DNA from: an uncultured Draconibacterium sp.
GTDB taxonomy: Bacteria; Bacteroidota; Bacteroidia; Bacteroidales; Prolixibacteraceae
Direction of reading: 5' to 3'
NCBI RefSeq assembly: GCF_963675585.1
Contig: NZ_OY776413.1
Location: 496,001-560,000 of the forward strand
DNA length: 64,000 nucleotides
The position numbers and the translations under genes are program-made. Of the stretch, positions 61,001-64,000 are shown one piece after another (within the stretch, counting starts at the first letter, position 1; each line of letters begins with the position of its first letter). The notes under the pieces were generated by a model. The model was not told the DNA's origin, did no database searches, and saw nothing but the letters and a program-made list of their open reading frames with translations.

Positions 61001-64000
61001 TGCTTACGCTAAGCAACATCACAGGTGGTCTGGTGACTATTGCCGATACTTTTGCTACTGTTACAATTACTGATAACGATACCGCGACAATCTCGATTGC
61101 AGGTACTACAGTAAATGAAGCAGCAGGTACGGCTACTTTCACCCTTACTTTAACAGGTACAGTGGAAGAAAACTTCACGGTTCAATACCAGACTGCAGAT
61201 AACTCGGCGGTTGCTCCGAACGATTACACAACTGTTGCGCCAACTTCGTTAACCTTTGGTGGTGCAAACAACAACAGCCAGGATGTTACCGTAACAATTA
61301 TCAACGACGAGGTGATTGAAGGTACCGAAAGCTATTACATAAGTCTGCTCAACCTTTCTGCAAATGGTCAGAATGTATTGATTGAAGATACCACAGCTCT
61401 TGGTTCAATTACCGACAACGATGCGGCTCTGCTTTCGATTAATTCTCCTGCTTCGGTGGAAGAAGGTAATTCGATTACTTTCACCGTAACTCTTGATAAA
61501 GCGGTTCAGAGTGGTGTTTCTGTTACTTACTCGTTAAGCGACGGCACTGCGGTTCAACCGGGTGATTACACCGATGCTTCGGGTACGCTTACCTTCGATG
61601 GTACTACAGGTGAAACCGAAACATTTACCGTAACTACCATAAACGATGACATACTTGAACTTACCGAAACATTAACTGCTACACTGGGTACAATTTCCGG
61701 TAATGCGGGTAGTGTAAGTCTGGGTACTGCATCGGGTACAGGTACGATTACCGATAACGACGAAGCAAGTATTTCAATTGCCGATGTTACTGTTGATGAA
61801 GACGACGGTACAGCTACATTAACCGTTACTTTGGCGGGTGATGTGGAAGAAACCTTCAGTGTAAATTATGCAACGTCAAACGTTTCGGCCATTGCAGGTG
61901 CTGATTACTCAGCTGCAAGCGGAACGCTTACTTTCCCTGTAAATTCAAACGACGGGGCGACGCAAACATTTACTGTTGCCATTACAAACGACGAGGTGAT
62001 TGAGCAAAGCGAAGAATTATTGCTCACGCTAAGCAACATCACCGGTGGCCTGGTGACTATTGCAGATACTTTTGCTACTGTTACAATTAATGATAATGAT
62101 ACCGCGACAATTTCAATCAATTCACCATTAAGTGTTACAGAAGGAAACAATGTAACCTTTACGGTTACTGTTGACAAAGCAGTACAAGGTGGATTTACCG
62201 TAAATTATGGAACAGTAAACGGAACGGCAACAACGGCAGGATCTGATTATACGGCTAACAGTAATTCAATTGACTTCTCTGGCACTGCCGGCGAAACAAA
62301 AACGATTACCGTTCTTACCAATAATGATGAAATTGTGGAGAGTACCGAGAACTTTAGTGTTTCTCTGAATTCGGTGTCCAATCATGTTGGCGAGGTTACT
62401 ATTTCTGAGTCAAATGGACAAGGAACTGCTACCCTACTCGACAATGACAATGCTACCATCACCATCGCAAATGTTAGTGGTGCCGAAAATGGAGGCGACA
62501 TAACGCTAACGCTTGTTCTTGACAAAGCGGTTGCTGAAGCATTCACGGTAGACGTAAATACTTCTGATGGTACGGCTGATGCCGCGGATTACACTGACAT
62601 TGTAGATGAAACAGTTCATTTTGCTGGTACTGCACAAGATTCTCAGACTGTAACTTTCACTCCGGTTAATGATGACATTCTCGAATACGATGAAACTGTA
62701 TTAGTTGCCTTATCTAACTTATCCACTGCTTTGGCTGTCGATATTTCCGATAATGCAATAATTACAATTACAAATGATGATTCAGCAGAATTGACAATCA
62801 ATGATCAGTCCGCAACCGAAGGCGAAAATGTGAGTTTCACTTTAGAATTGACCAACGATGTACAGGAAGATGTTGTAGTTGATGTAACATTTGCAAATGG
62901 AACTACCGAAACCGGTGATTTTACAAACACAACTCAGTCTGTTACATTTGCCGGAGGAACAAAAGGAACCAAAACCATTAACGTTCCAACAAATGCGGAT
63001 ACCTTCCTTGAAACAGATGAAACTTTCACTGCAAGTATTAATGTAACATCCGGAAATTCGGCCATCGATGATTCGGATACCGGTATCGGAACAATTATCG
63101 ATAACGACAGTGCGAATGTTACCATTACAGATGCAGCAGTGGATGAAGGATCAAATCTGATCTTCTACCTGACTTTATCAAACAATGTGGAAGGTGATGT
63201 TTCAATCGATGTATCATTCGAAAATACAACAACATCGGATAACGACTTTGATGCAACAACACAAACAATAACGTTTGCAGGTGGTGCCGCGGGAACTAAA
63301 ACAGTAACAGTTCCAACCTCTGACGATAACACGGTGGAACCCGATGAAACGTTATTAGCTCGTCTGGCACTCGTTTCCGGAAATATCGAAATAAATACAG
63401 CTGATACTGCTATTGGTACTATTCGTAACGAAGATGTTTCGGAAGTAAGCATCGTGGCAACTACGCAGGCCGGTGAGCCTTCTTCGGATGGATTGTTTAC
63501 ACTGACGCTTTCGAATCCGGTGAGCACAGCTACACTGGTGACTTTTGCCATCTCGGGTACTGCCACCGAAGGAACTGACTTTGCTACAATCGGTACAACT
63601 GTGACCATTCCGGCGGACAGCACAAGTGCTACACTGGATGTAACTGTAATTGATGATAACATTGTTGAAACAGGTGGCGAGACTGTTCTGGCTGCCCTGC
63701 TTTCTACAAATACTGCAGTGACTGTTGCAACAGCGGATTCGGCTACAATTACAATTGCCGATGAAGATGTTTCGGAAGTTAGTATCGTGGCAACTACGCA
63801 GGCCGGTGAACCTTCTTCGGACGGATTGTTTACACTGACGCTTTCCAATCCGGTGAGCACAGCAACTCAGGTGACTTTTGCCATCTCGGGTACTGCCACC
63901 GAAGGAACTGACTTTGCTACAATCGGAACTACGGTTACCATTCCTGCAGACAGCACAAGTGCAACGCTGGATGTAACAGTAATTGATGATAACATCGTTG
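36919..64000 (+). CDS. Giant multi-domain secreted surface protein (HYR + Calx-beta), 3' end outside the window
   Basis: One reading frame runs from the ATG at 36919 to the window edge without a stop, at least 9,027 codons. An in-frame TAA at 36913 fixes the upstream limit. Order of parts: a signal peptide with a long 40-residue head (residues 1-59), two or three Ig-like modules, about 45 HYR-type modules of 80-100 residues, then at least 41 Calx-beta modules of about 113 residues. The chain is very acidic and rich in Thr, Asp and Asn. HYR modules mediate adhesion in other surface proteins, and Calx-beta modules bind calcium at their ends (DND). The likely role is a calcium-stiffened adhesin or matrix protein exported through Sec and then probably the type IX system, whose C-terminal signal would be outside the window. 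Confidence 0.93.
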   Translation, partial: MMKKTHNRRQLTYAFSEQKFPTMISSNFHFPKSGKSHFNTKLFVSLFVILFAFATQLNAQQAFITNKGESTICEGESTTIQVIIGASIGPYTIVYSDGTDDFTVSNYTSNANPESPLYGGAAISVSPTTTTNYELISVKDANNFSLPISSAQATVSVNPLVANLSLTVNSGNPVCYNTDFVVSYTATYDSIVELWDAGNTSKIGDLPQTISITENTNYKIRAYSPGGCLITENLAVTLENVNPTVTCPGDQTLNPLSNCQVSLPDYTSMVTAHDNCTADGALVISQAPVAGTTLSGDGTIQNVEITVRDEAGNEATCDFDVTVTDSEQPVINGTAVNETKTNTSGNCGYVVSGAEYDPTVLTDNCAIDKLTYSINGGTENGTNASTTLGSLLLGVGENAIVWTAYDTHGNTATWSVTITVEDKENPTFDNCPGAQNLTSNSADCNAVLPNYISLLSIAASDNCTESGTISLSQSPVATTVLTGGHGSTQLVTITAEDEYGNSADCQFTVTVNDETNPSITNLPSNISATNDIDECGAVISWTAPTADDNCTGSTISQIAGPASETLFPVGETTITYRAEDLAGNIHDESFTVTITDNQNPVISCPGNISVGVDSGENFATVSFTAPEGIDNCAGASTVQTTGLASNSQFPVGTTINTFIVTDAAGNKDTCSFDVSVSDDGAPVIIDCPENITVNNDEGNCDAVVSWTEPTASDNATLTENLVWDKSHTPGSTFPVGTTTVTYTVTDESGNTSTPCSFTITVNDNEKPVISNCPANISRTSAAGSCSANVNWTEPTVSDNCTSSANIVWEKSHEPGDLFNVGVTSVTYVAKDENDNVSDTCRFTITVRDDQKPVIANCPSNITQAVDEGECDALVTWTAPTATDNCTSSDNLIWTISPEPNSPFSVGTTTVTYSVKDSSNNTSAVCSFDVTVTDSENPTAVCNNLTIYLDASGEATISATDINNNSSDNCTSAANLDLSINKSTFTCSNLGANTVVLTVDDESGNTNTCNSTVTVLDTIPPVIVSKATTQNGTVYTDADACDYTVKGSEFDPTLTDNCSGATLSYTVSGATTLSGTGSMIGESLNPGVNTISWTAVDGSGTPTATAFVFTKTVVDNQEPTLSSIPNQYRSATTGCAYVAVGNEFDPTASDNCGEAELTLEYKINSGDWTEGTTLAGTPLPLGTTTINWRASDGVNTKTILFRVEVVDETAPVISTISNMNVSVSSGCAVAVSWTEPTVSDNCDSSPLLSKISGPVKGGLLNIGVYTVKYQAIDTDDNVSEMQFTITVTDPTPPSITCASGSTELAPFEENTDDGLCFFQVPDLRFNPEVVSDECSYTLTNSFDHTNTLLGKQLPVGEYPIVWTVVDYSGNTNSCTIYVKIIDNQYPTFTIASEHFERNTDPGECFYTVPNPIFDPSDLSDNCEIDTVYYEISGGAYSTPQTGANTLSGHQIPPSANDYSIKWTVVDSYGLTVESTPFTLNVSDNQAPTFTCYGNVSRQAIDGSCEYTIVGAELDPTDLSDNCDANEDITLAYTINGTPGVGETLDGTTLSTGPYTIVWTATDTKGNSQNCTYKLFIYDGQAPTISTINAQSRDVDPGKCYYEAHDGEFDPTSTDNCGAVTLVNMLNNGTSLNGYQFPVGPTTVIWRATDGSGDTEEMEFVVTVIENEPPTFDLASTLTREAVSSCSYTTVGTEFDPTNLDDNCSGVFSKTNDYNNYKTLADAVFPVGTTTVTWTVTDQRLNSHQETIDIVIEDNTAPEINCPENSYVRVVDAGQNYYTVGVNEFKPVVSENCTLTSYTHNYNGGGTSLNGIQLPEGSHTIQWTAIDNHGNQSSCNVVVHIVSSIYPPITCHGDAYVPVDAGECDYTITGTAYDATSTSSVATLSHDYGSGGSTLNGTVLSVGTHHITWTASQTIGENTYETSCEFYITIYDNQDPTITAPDDITINSNSGCYATGVNLGTPITDDNCGVSSTWNNAPSSYYLGTTNVTWWISDSYGNEVSAVQKVTVLDDDAPVVSCVGDVCREADDPTATHYSVNGTELDKYSYYDCSSVTITNSYNGSNSLAGENIPVGDHSITWTFTDAATNVSSCTMNLSIYSTEAPSVTCRTDIWVATNEGVCSYTVNGAEYDVAYYSAGGATLTNNINGTATLAGEVLTRGPHDIIWTATENGFSNTCCTYTITVYDNEDPVPTWPDDVTVDADAGTCQATNVPVGTPSFTDNCDAPEAVVYSRTPSGTTFSVGTHTIYWTAHDTHGNYISHNQTITVNDVESPVIDCPSNRYYLEFDNLSVDYASIYGTSSYRPTVTEDCSLTSYVHDYDGGGTSLHGERLSIGDHAITWTATDASDNTDNCTINFTIYDSFDPLISCVEDQTLFSTEGECGYLVAADELDAVYTSLSVVPGRTLTHDYAEASSNTTLAGEILPPGQHIITWTAAQTIDGTEYTKSCTTIIDVIDTIAPTVDPWPEDITTTIDPGKCYASGVDLGTPNASDNCDIGDLTTVTNAPAQFELGTTRVVWRIYDTDGNQTTHTQNVTVTDNEAPVFANCPSNIVLISGEDNCEAVANWIPPTVSDSCSGIKSLLPNYPPGTSFPLGIDTIVYTATDFSDNVSTCSFTVTVNDEAPTITCIEDQTRNTNPNTCSYKVLGNEFDPESYSDNCGIASRTYSLTDATGLKTGSNSLSGVIIERPDNIAGEVVPVEITWIVTDASGLADTCTFSLSIEDNEGPVISVPGNQVRSTDPGKNYYTIQGDEFDDVVASDACGIVTKLENEFELESLDGQILHLGNDSIMWYAIDDYGNRSEAAFIILIKDTEAPTIETTPGDFTVYTSGSCEAVVTYTAPTFADNVDGSGLAGTLVSESNTASGETFPIGETDVTFVYTDAAGNTLSHTFTVTVVDNEDPYIVCPVGSPFSDTTDIDKAYYTVQGTEYDPTSYGDNCGASIVNDFNNLPSLSGARLPVGQTVITWTITDSYGATQDCAITVNVADIQAPEPPSCPEEVVARNSTIGDCGYLISGAEYDPYNLKDNHGIARLTYSIDGGAEVGTDKSTTIGGLVLPVSTDLNPSTNILWRIYDLSENVISTCTSEFTITDIEAPVVLTVADQIKSTDAGESFYTIISENNWDASVTDNCEVETIVYSIDGGEYVGTDETTTIVGQTLSVGTHTILWKATDIYGLTDSSSFDVVIKDTEDPSIVCNPLTIELDASGAYTLDQADIDSISLGSSDASGIDTKTVVPNEFDCNDVGSNSALLVVTDIYGNESECLTTIVVEDNTAPTIVTKNTTVELDVLGNASILVSDINNGSSDACGIQSLVAGQTSFDCDDLGDVTVSLTVTDVNGNSTSENATVTVEDNINPVAICKNINVYLDASGNATITGSDIDFGSSDNCSLTLTATPSTFNCGDIGTNNVTLRAEDAAGNFDECTARVTVIDSTAPTQVCQDISVNLDATGNATITANQIDNGSFDACGFSLAIDQTDFSCENIGNNTVTLSVTDNNNNTSTCTSTVTIVDNQLPSAICQDLTIQLDASGNASITAAQVDNGSSDVCSDVTLSLDKYDFTCSDVGEKSVLLTVTDESENAQTCTSTVTVEDVTNPVATCQDITVQLDGTGNTSITAGQIDNGSSDACGIKSLSVSPNTFTCNESGENTVTLTVTDNNDNTATCTATVTVVDNIDPLAACTPITIQLDAAGTYTLSETDINTLSAGSSDNCAITVRSVTPNSFDCDDIGSPVAVTLTVSDATGNSDNCATTITVEDNIDPTVVCQSQTINLEASGNISLAATSIDNGSSDACGIASYQISKDNTSYAENLSYDCSEIGSHTIYLKVTDNNGNSAVCSSATVTVQDNAKPVFTFCPVDQTPAVGTDVGECTYQHLDDIWNATADDNCTVSSLTYALSGATTKADNPANTSLNGQVFEKGTTTVTWTANDGYQTEICTFDVVITDDEDPVAVCKTNTVYLERSGTVSVTPDTINNGSSDNCPASVLTISETENGSYQSALEYSCADIGVQTIWLKITDEEGNVNTCSTTITITDDQIPNVDAEDIADLSKETNNACTYVHGDTNWDPTDNCDASPIIHYALSGATVVADDLANTSLNGVAFNTGTTTVTWTVEDHAVPANTGTVTFDVVVSDDDAPSITCQSNLTKSITVQGQASLVVNEADGLTAPTHSDNCSVTSLAWEITGAGVVDDPTTGSVSNPTSGVSNPLDGYEFKVGTSTITYTVSDEAGNTDDCSFTIIINSNPSDFTISESEITTYENQTLSPATFTVVLPYQPSGNVCIDVASSNIAEGKVNTANNRSGAAETKQICFTPSDYDQPQTIYVFGVNDDVDDDDQLYNVSFTIDTDNTDIGSGYYNGAPANVTATNTDDDVAGITVSACSNTSEAGGSGTFTVVLNTEPTEDVSFALEIDAADLTEGQITSAGTITFNASNWDQPQTVTLQGLDDDIDDGNQAYDINILNASSSDSKYDGLFGTTVSATNIDNDAAGYTVSAISNQIDEDGTTATFTVKLNSKPATDTENYVVYVDIASNDEGEGTVSTSQINFDHTNWNTNQTITVTGINDDVVDGYIDFSILLTTNTTSTTDNAYDALDPNDVSARNNDNDAATITINNPSISEGNSGTTTLTFTVTQSDIQVIDGYSVGYFTNPVSAIAGSDFVGAGSYIYFDGDANETQTIDITINGDETLEKNEVFTIFLFEPTTTLNKDVSTTSNTGTGTILNDDAATFTISDPALFTELNSGTSEMVFTVTLSDSVEVGAGNFITVDYATSDGTATDADNDYEAETGTISFVGQPGEEQTFSITINGDQKVELDETFTATISNIQCSSLPPAILSQITFADDEATGTIDNDDSAELSISGVTVNESAGTADFTIQMSTDVQDAFTIDFTTSNNTAESGTDYTTVTKTGGTAISFGNGTTTQTVTIPILDGSITEQTESFYGTISNIIDGSNQDISFNTTQASIIITDNDAATIAFDSDITVNEADGTATFTVNLSGSIQDEISFTYKTSDAGGANSTTVVQDYVALNSTMTFVAGSSNTSHSFDVTINNGVIAEPTETYFIDLSALVKVGDANITFFDGHAVGTITDNDEVKITLHAFADVTETDAAQTANFYVSQDIASQYPITLLFSSQAQTIVSAVSTGDFSAQTDVTVTLPAGSTSNVNVAATTIAGDNISEQSETFEGILVFADKKAQLASFTSGGDTAVATILDDDIIQLTLEDKTVTETDGTQSINYILSSDIAAEEDFVLSFGTSDNTAVDGNDFTDQDNTTITFLHGTTSLNIPVDVLGDDVTEPTETFTGTVTMTNANGQQYNFVQSTATYTIEDDDPAVISLSEFTYNESQVGTDLAQFTITLSKNVQNEFTVDFTTSDIAGEALDGADYTAVALTDATALKFGASNDLVQYVTVAINNDSWVEPTETLLGTLSNLQSLLQAVTFSNSESTLAVTSTINDNDAATVAIDSVALDEDEGPAVFTVTLTGDIQDELTVDFATTDGTAVQVNDYIYQNGTVTFPATSLSGTTQTISVVLVNDAISEPLTETFRVELDNIVSTGSASMNDDTGLCTITDEDPVTQINLTGFTESELDADQNYNFLAKMDKVAQEPITISFTTTQGTAEHGTDFTAQSSVIYTILPGTDSVNIPVTVIADNTCEPQESFTGTITLVEANGQIVSIGTDVATGTINDDDPAIISISGFDVNENAGTADFTVEISTDVQEDVTVIFETADNSAVNGAGLDYTEVLPTTLTFGPSNDLSQTVSVTINDDTYLEPTEQLTGHIRNLSAASQSVTLDGGGATAEANGIIQDNDAAELTVSDQTITEGGTAQFTVELSANVQGSFTIDYTTNDVSALSASDYTAQTNTLTFNGNAGESYTINVPTTDNSISEPEETFELNFSDISNALVTYDAQAIGTIEDNDAAVVSLSGFSVTETDVNQLKNFTVNMTKEAQEDVVLSFTITPNSAVATGDYIIFATSVTIPHGSTSVTVPITIVGDLVAEPTEDFAATLAITNNGAQDISEGTVEQTITITDNDAATLAINSPAAQIEGNEIDFTVTLTGTVQNDFTIQYETENNTADAPGDYTAKSVVTLTFGGENENVQTATIQTSLDTEIEPAETFFVNLLNLTTNGQNVSTTNIQGTGTITDDDQASIAINNVTVDEATSTINFTVTLTGDVKNEIYIDYATANGAAIAGSDYTTKSGRLYFGAANANSQNISVSILNNTVVEPDEIFVINLSGLTTNGQDVIVADAQGECTITDDDSAELTISDRTVNEDAGTAVLTVTLTNNVQNAFTVQYSTADNTAEQPDDYTAKTAQTLSFGAANANSQTISITIEDDDLVEETENLYTSLSGLSTNGQAVTISDTTGVITITDNDNALVRIAANDGDVDETGTNNGQYRVSLSQLSSTATTISYSVSGTAGSDSDFTALSGTITIPANTASATIDLTILTDAIVEENETVIVTLTAITAGDADISIDNSNNSATIMIPDNDAAEVTINSPLAVAEGSDIEFTVTLNNAVEGGFTVSYSTNDGTATLADSDYTDNDNELTFTGTIGETKTITVATNDDAIIEASETITVDLEVISETTADVIVSVAAGSGTGTITDNDEALLSIANASDVEEGEDLIFVVTVDKAVQGGFKVSYTTNDGTAKLADSDYIDNDGELTFTGTAGETDTIVLTTSEDVIVEGSEGISVSLGSIRENGGTVSLSASSTGTGLITDNDAAIVSINNPAAITEGTAIQFDVTVDKAVQGGFTIAYASNDGTAVSVVPVDFGAVNSSLSFTGSANETHPITITTTDDALLEYTENFTIVLGAISVTSADVSVSSGNGTGTGTINDNDNASLAIADVSITEGGDAEFILIVTGAVQDGFTIDYQTADGTAKDTDGDYNNDNGTLTFVGTNGEKDTITISTLDDSYLELSETFVLNLSNISNTNITYDNQASAEIADNDAAELTVSDQTVTEGGTATFTVVLSANVQGSFTINYATADSSALNVSDYTANSGTLTFNGNANESYSINVPTTNNNITEPDEAFKLLFSSISNVLVGFNSKAVGTIEDNDAATVSLTGFTVTETEANQVKNFTVSMTKVAQEDVEIGLLITPNTAVITSDYLVTNTSATILAGQNSVTIPITIVGDEIVEGAEDFTATISVTEDNSQDVTTNVAEQTITITDNDAALLSINSPASVEEGSTITFTVTLDKAVQSGVSVTYSLSDGTAVQPGDYTDASGTLTFDGTAGETETFTVTTINDDILELTETLTATLGTISGNAGSVSLGTASGTGTITDNDEASISIADVTVDEDDGTATLTVTLTGDVEETFSVNYATSNVSAIAGTDYSAASGTLTFPENSNDGATQTFTVAITNDEVIEQSEELMLTLSNITGGLVTIADTFATVTITDNDTATISIAGTTVNEAAGTATFTLTLTGTVEENFTVQYQTADNSAVAPNDYTTVAPTSLTFGGANNNSQDVTVTIINDEVIEGTESYYVSLLNLSANGQNVLIEDTTALGSITDNDAALLSINSPASVEEGNSITFTVTLDKAVQSGVSVTYSLSDGTAVQPGDYTDASGTLTFDGTAGETETFTITTINDDILELTETLTATLGTISGNAGSVSLGTASGTGTITDNDDASISIADVTVDEDDGTATLTVTLAGDVEETFSVNYATSNVSAIAGTDYSATSGTLTFPVNSNDGATQTFTVAITNDEVIEQSEELMLTLSNITGGLVTIADTFATVTITDNDTATISIAGTTVNEAAGTATFTLTLIGTVEEEFTVQYQTADNSAVAPNDYTTVAPTSLSFGGANNNSQDVTVTIINDEVIEGTESYYISLLNLSANGQNVLIEDTTALGSITDNDAALLSINSPASVEEGNSITFTVTLDKAVQSGVSVTYSLSDGTAVQPGDYTDASGTLTFDGTAGETETFTVTTINDDILELTETLTATLGTISGNAGSVSLGTASGTGTITDNDEASISIADVTVDEDDGTATLTVTLTGDVEETFSVNYATSNVSAIAGADYSAASGTLTFPVNSNDGATQTFTVAITNDEVIEQSEELMLTLSNITGGLVTIADTFATVTITDNDTATISIAGTTVNEAAGTATFTLTLTGTVEENFTVQYQTADNSAVAPNDYTTVAPTSLTFGGANNNSQDVTVTIINDEVIEGTESYYISLLNLSANGQNVLIEDTTALGSITDNDAALLSINSPASVEEGNSITFTVTLDKAVQSGVSVTYSLSDGTAVQPGDYTDASGTLTFDGTTGETETFTVTTINDDILELTETLTATLGTISGNAGSVSLGTASGTGTITDNDEASISIADVTVDEDDGTATLTVTLAGDVEETFSVNYATSNVSAIAGADYSAASGTLTFPVNSNDGATQTFTVAITNDEVIEQSEELLLTLSNITGGLVTIADTFATVTINDNDTATISINSPLSVTEGNNVTFTVTVDKAVQGGFTVNYGTVNGTATTAGSDYTANSNSIDFSGTAGETKTITVLTNNDEIVESTENFSVSLNSVSNHVGEVTISESNGQGTATLLDNDNATITIANVSGAENGGDITLTLVLDKAVAEAFTVDVNTSDGTADAADYTDIVDETVHFAGTAQDSQTVTFTPVNDDILEYDETVLVALSNLSTALAVDISDNAIITITNDDSAELTINDQSATEGENVSFTLELTNDVQEDVVVDVTFANGTTETGDFTNTTQSVTFAGGTKGTKTINVPTNADTFLETDETFTASINVTSGNSAIDDSDTGIGTIIDNDSANVTITDAAVDEGSNLIFYLTLSNNVEGDVSIDVSFENTTTSDNDFDATTQTITFAGGAAGTKTVTVPTSDDNTVEPDETLLARLALVSGNIEINTADTAIGTIRNEDVSEVSIVATTQAGEPSSDGLFTLTLSNPVSTATLVTFAISGTATEGTDFATIGTTVTIPADSTSATLDVTVIDDNIVETGGETVLAALLSTNTAVTVATADSATITIADEDVSEVSIVATTQAGEPSSDGLFTLTLSNPVSTATQVTFAISGTATEGTDFATIGTTVTIPADSTSATLDVTVIDDNIV
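37096..37641 (+). other. N-terminal Ig/PKD-like modules of the giant protein
   Basis: About 180 residues before the first HYR module. The opening ITNKGESTICEGESTTIQV and the later SVSPTTTTNYEL are typical of the Ig-like/PKD-type modules found in Bacteroidota gliding and adhesion proteins. A second module starts near VNPLVANLSL and ends with NYKIRAYSPGGC. Confidence 0.65.
39724..39972 (+). repeat. Isolated DASG-type HYR module
   Basis: A single copy of the LDASG / SSDNC / FTCSNLG module type that otherwise occurs as a block at 46.5-48.4 kb. Its lone position among ordinary HYR modules points to shuffling or translocation of a module inside the gene. Confidence 0.65.
46471..48423 (+). repeat. 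Block of eight DASG-type HYR modules
   Basis: Eight consecutive modules of 79-84 residues share LDASGNATI near the start, NGSSDACG in the middle, a Cys-containing strand (FxCxDxG), and VTVEDN at the end. Starts lie near 46486, 46738, 46975, 47212, 47449, 47689, 47929 and 48181. They are more alike than the surrounding HYR modules. A ninth, diverged copy lies near 48745. Confidence 0.8.
54286..58380 (+). repeat. Older duplication of a Calx-beta block
   Basis: The modules at 54286-54960 (AELTVSDQTITEGGTAQFTV, then VVSLSGFSVTETDVNQ) reappear at about 57706-58370 (AELTVSDQTVTEGGTATFTV, then ATVSLTGFTVTETEANQ), 3,420 bp later. DNA differs at many positions, so this event predates the 1,020-bp amplification. 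Confidence 0.7.
58351..62112 (+). repeat. 1,020-bp tandem repeat, about 3.7 copies (three Calx-beta modules per unit)
   Basis: The phrase ATGCGGCTCTGCTTTCGATT (one base variable) recurs at 58361, 59381, 60401 and 61421, exactly 1,020 bp apart (340 codons). Each full unit encodes three Calx-beta modules (LLSINSPASVEEG, ASISIADVTVDEDDG, ATISIAGTTVNEAAG). The fourth unit stops after two modules, at about 62112. Copies differ mostly at third codon positions, and the stretches 59941-60060 and 60961-61080 are identical base for base. Confidence 0.93.
63430..64000 (+). repeat. 333-bp tandem repeat of a Calx-beta module, continuing past the window
   Basis: GAAGATGTTTCGGAAGT occurs at 63430 and 63763, 333 bp (111 codons) apart. 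The module SIVATTQAGEPSSDGLFTL is repeated almost unchanged, and the second copy is cut by the window end. More copies probably follow. Confidence 0.88.

Larger units (their letters stand above)
49600..64000 (+). repeat. At least 41 Calx-beta modules
   Basis: From 49600 the protein changes to modules of about 113 residues that begin with a VxE(G/N)-type strand (for example VNESAGTADFTI, VTEGGTAQFTV). They continue with a DY or DF turn after a DGTA-like loop and a TITI/DD strand, and end in GTITDND-A. I count 41 complete DND/DDD-type ends before the window edge. Calx-beta domains bind calcium through such acidic ends. Cys is almost absent, in contrast to the HYR part. Confidence 0.9.

Noticed and set aside
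53376-63860. Many minus-strand open frames of 60-230 codons opposite the Calx-beta region, rich in Val and Ser
   Set aside because: They are mirror images of the Thr/Asp/Asn-rich repeats. They repeat with the same period and have no start signals, signal peptides or known domains.

Overview
The window looks like the chromosome of a marine or sediment Bacteroidota, probably of the Marinilabiliales/Prolixibacteraceae type. This rests on gene content (fur-purA pair, DUF4831, DUF6261, LruC, DUF481, POT transporter), the near absence of Shine-Dalgarno sequences, and Bacteroidota-style TAnnTTTG promoter boxes. The genus cannot be fixed from the sequence alone. No tRNA, rRNA, CRISPR array, transposase or integrase gene was seen.

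Layout. 1-4860 (+): the end of a Fur-family regulator, purA, pncB, a fold-type III PLP enzyme resembling D-serine dehydratase, and a small VOC protein. 4880-9210 (-): pepD (cytosol dipeptidase), an MFS transporter resembling MFSD1, and a DUF4831 protein. 9493-10161 (+): aat, possibly read from a leaderless mRNA. 10237-13514 (-): an A+T-rich two-gene island, a DUF1837-type nuclease plus an SF2 helicase, which is the Hachiman-type anti-phage arrangement. 13718-14044: an array of about eight degenerate 41-bp tandem repeats. 14140-21544: a DUF6261 protein, a 53-residue membrane peptide, a serine hydrolase, a PepSY-type membrane protein, and a three-gene operon (NTF2-like, HAD, NAD(P)HX repair enzyme), then a DUF481 barrel. 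21759-28510: a POT peptide transporter, a membrane-anchored receiver domain, two secreted alpha/beta hydrolases and an LruC/DUF4114 lipoprotein. 29044-36185 (+): an Nramp-like transporter with a fused HyuA-HyuB oxoprolinase, a small outer-membrane-type protein and a DUF819 membrane protein.

36919-64000 (+): one uninterrupted reading frame of at least 9,027 codons that runs off the window. After a signal peptide and Ig-like modules it holds about 45 cysteine-containing HYR-type modules, then at least 41 almost cysteine-free Calx-beta modules. Inside the Calx-beta part lies a 1,020-bp, three-module unit repeated about 3.7 times with few differences, and a 333-bp unit starts repeating at the window edge. 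This is a giant secreted surface protein, most plausibly an adhesin. Its C-terminus, where a type IX secretion signal would be expected, lies outside the window.

How the genes fit together: much of the left half concerns small-peptide and amino-acid salvage (POT importer, MFSD1-like MFS beside PepD, oxoprolinase with an Nramp-like carrier, D-amino-acid enzyme) and NAD metabolism (pncB, NAD(P)HX repair). The unusual parts are the giant adhesin with its internally homogenised repeats, and the Hachiman-type island bordered by the 41-bp array.
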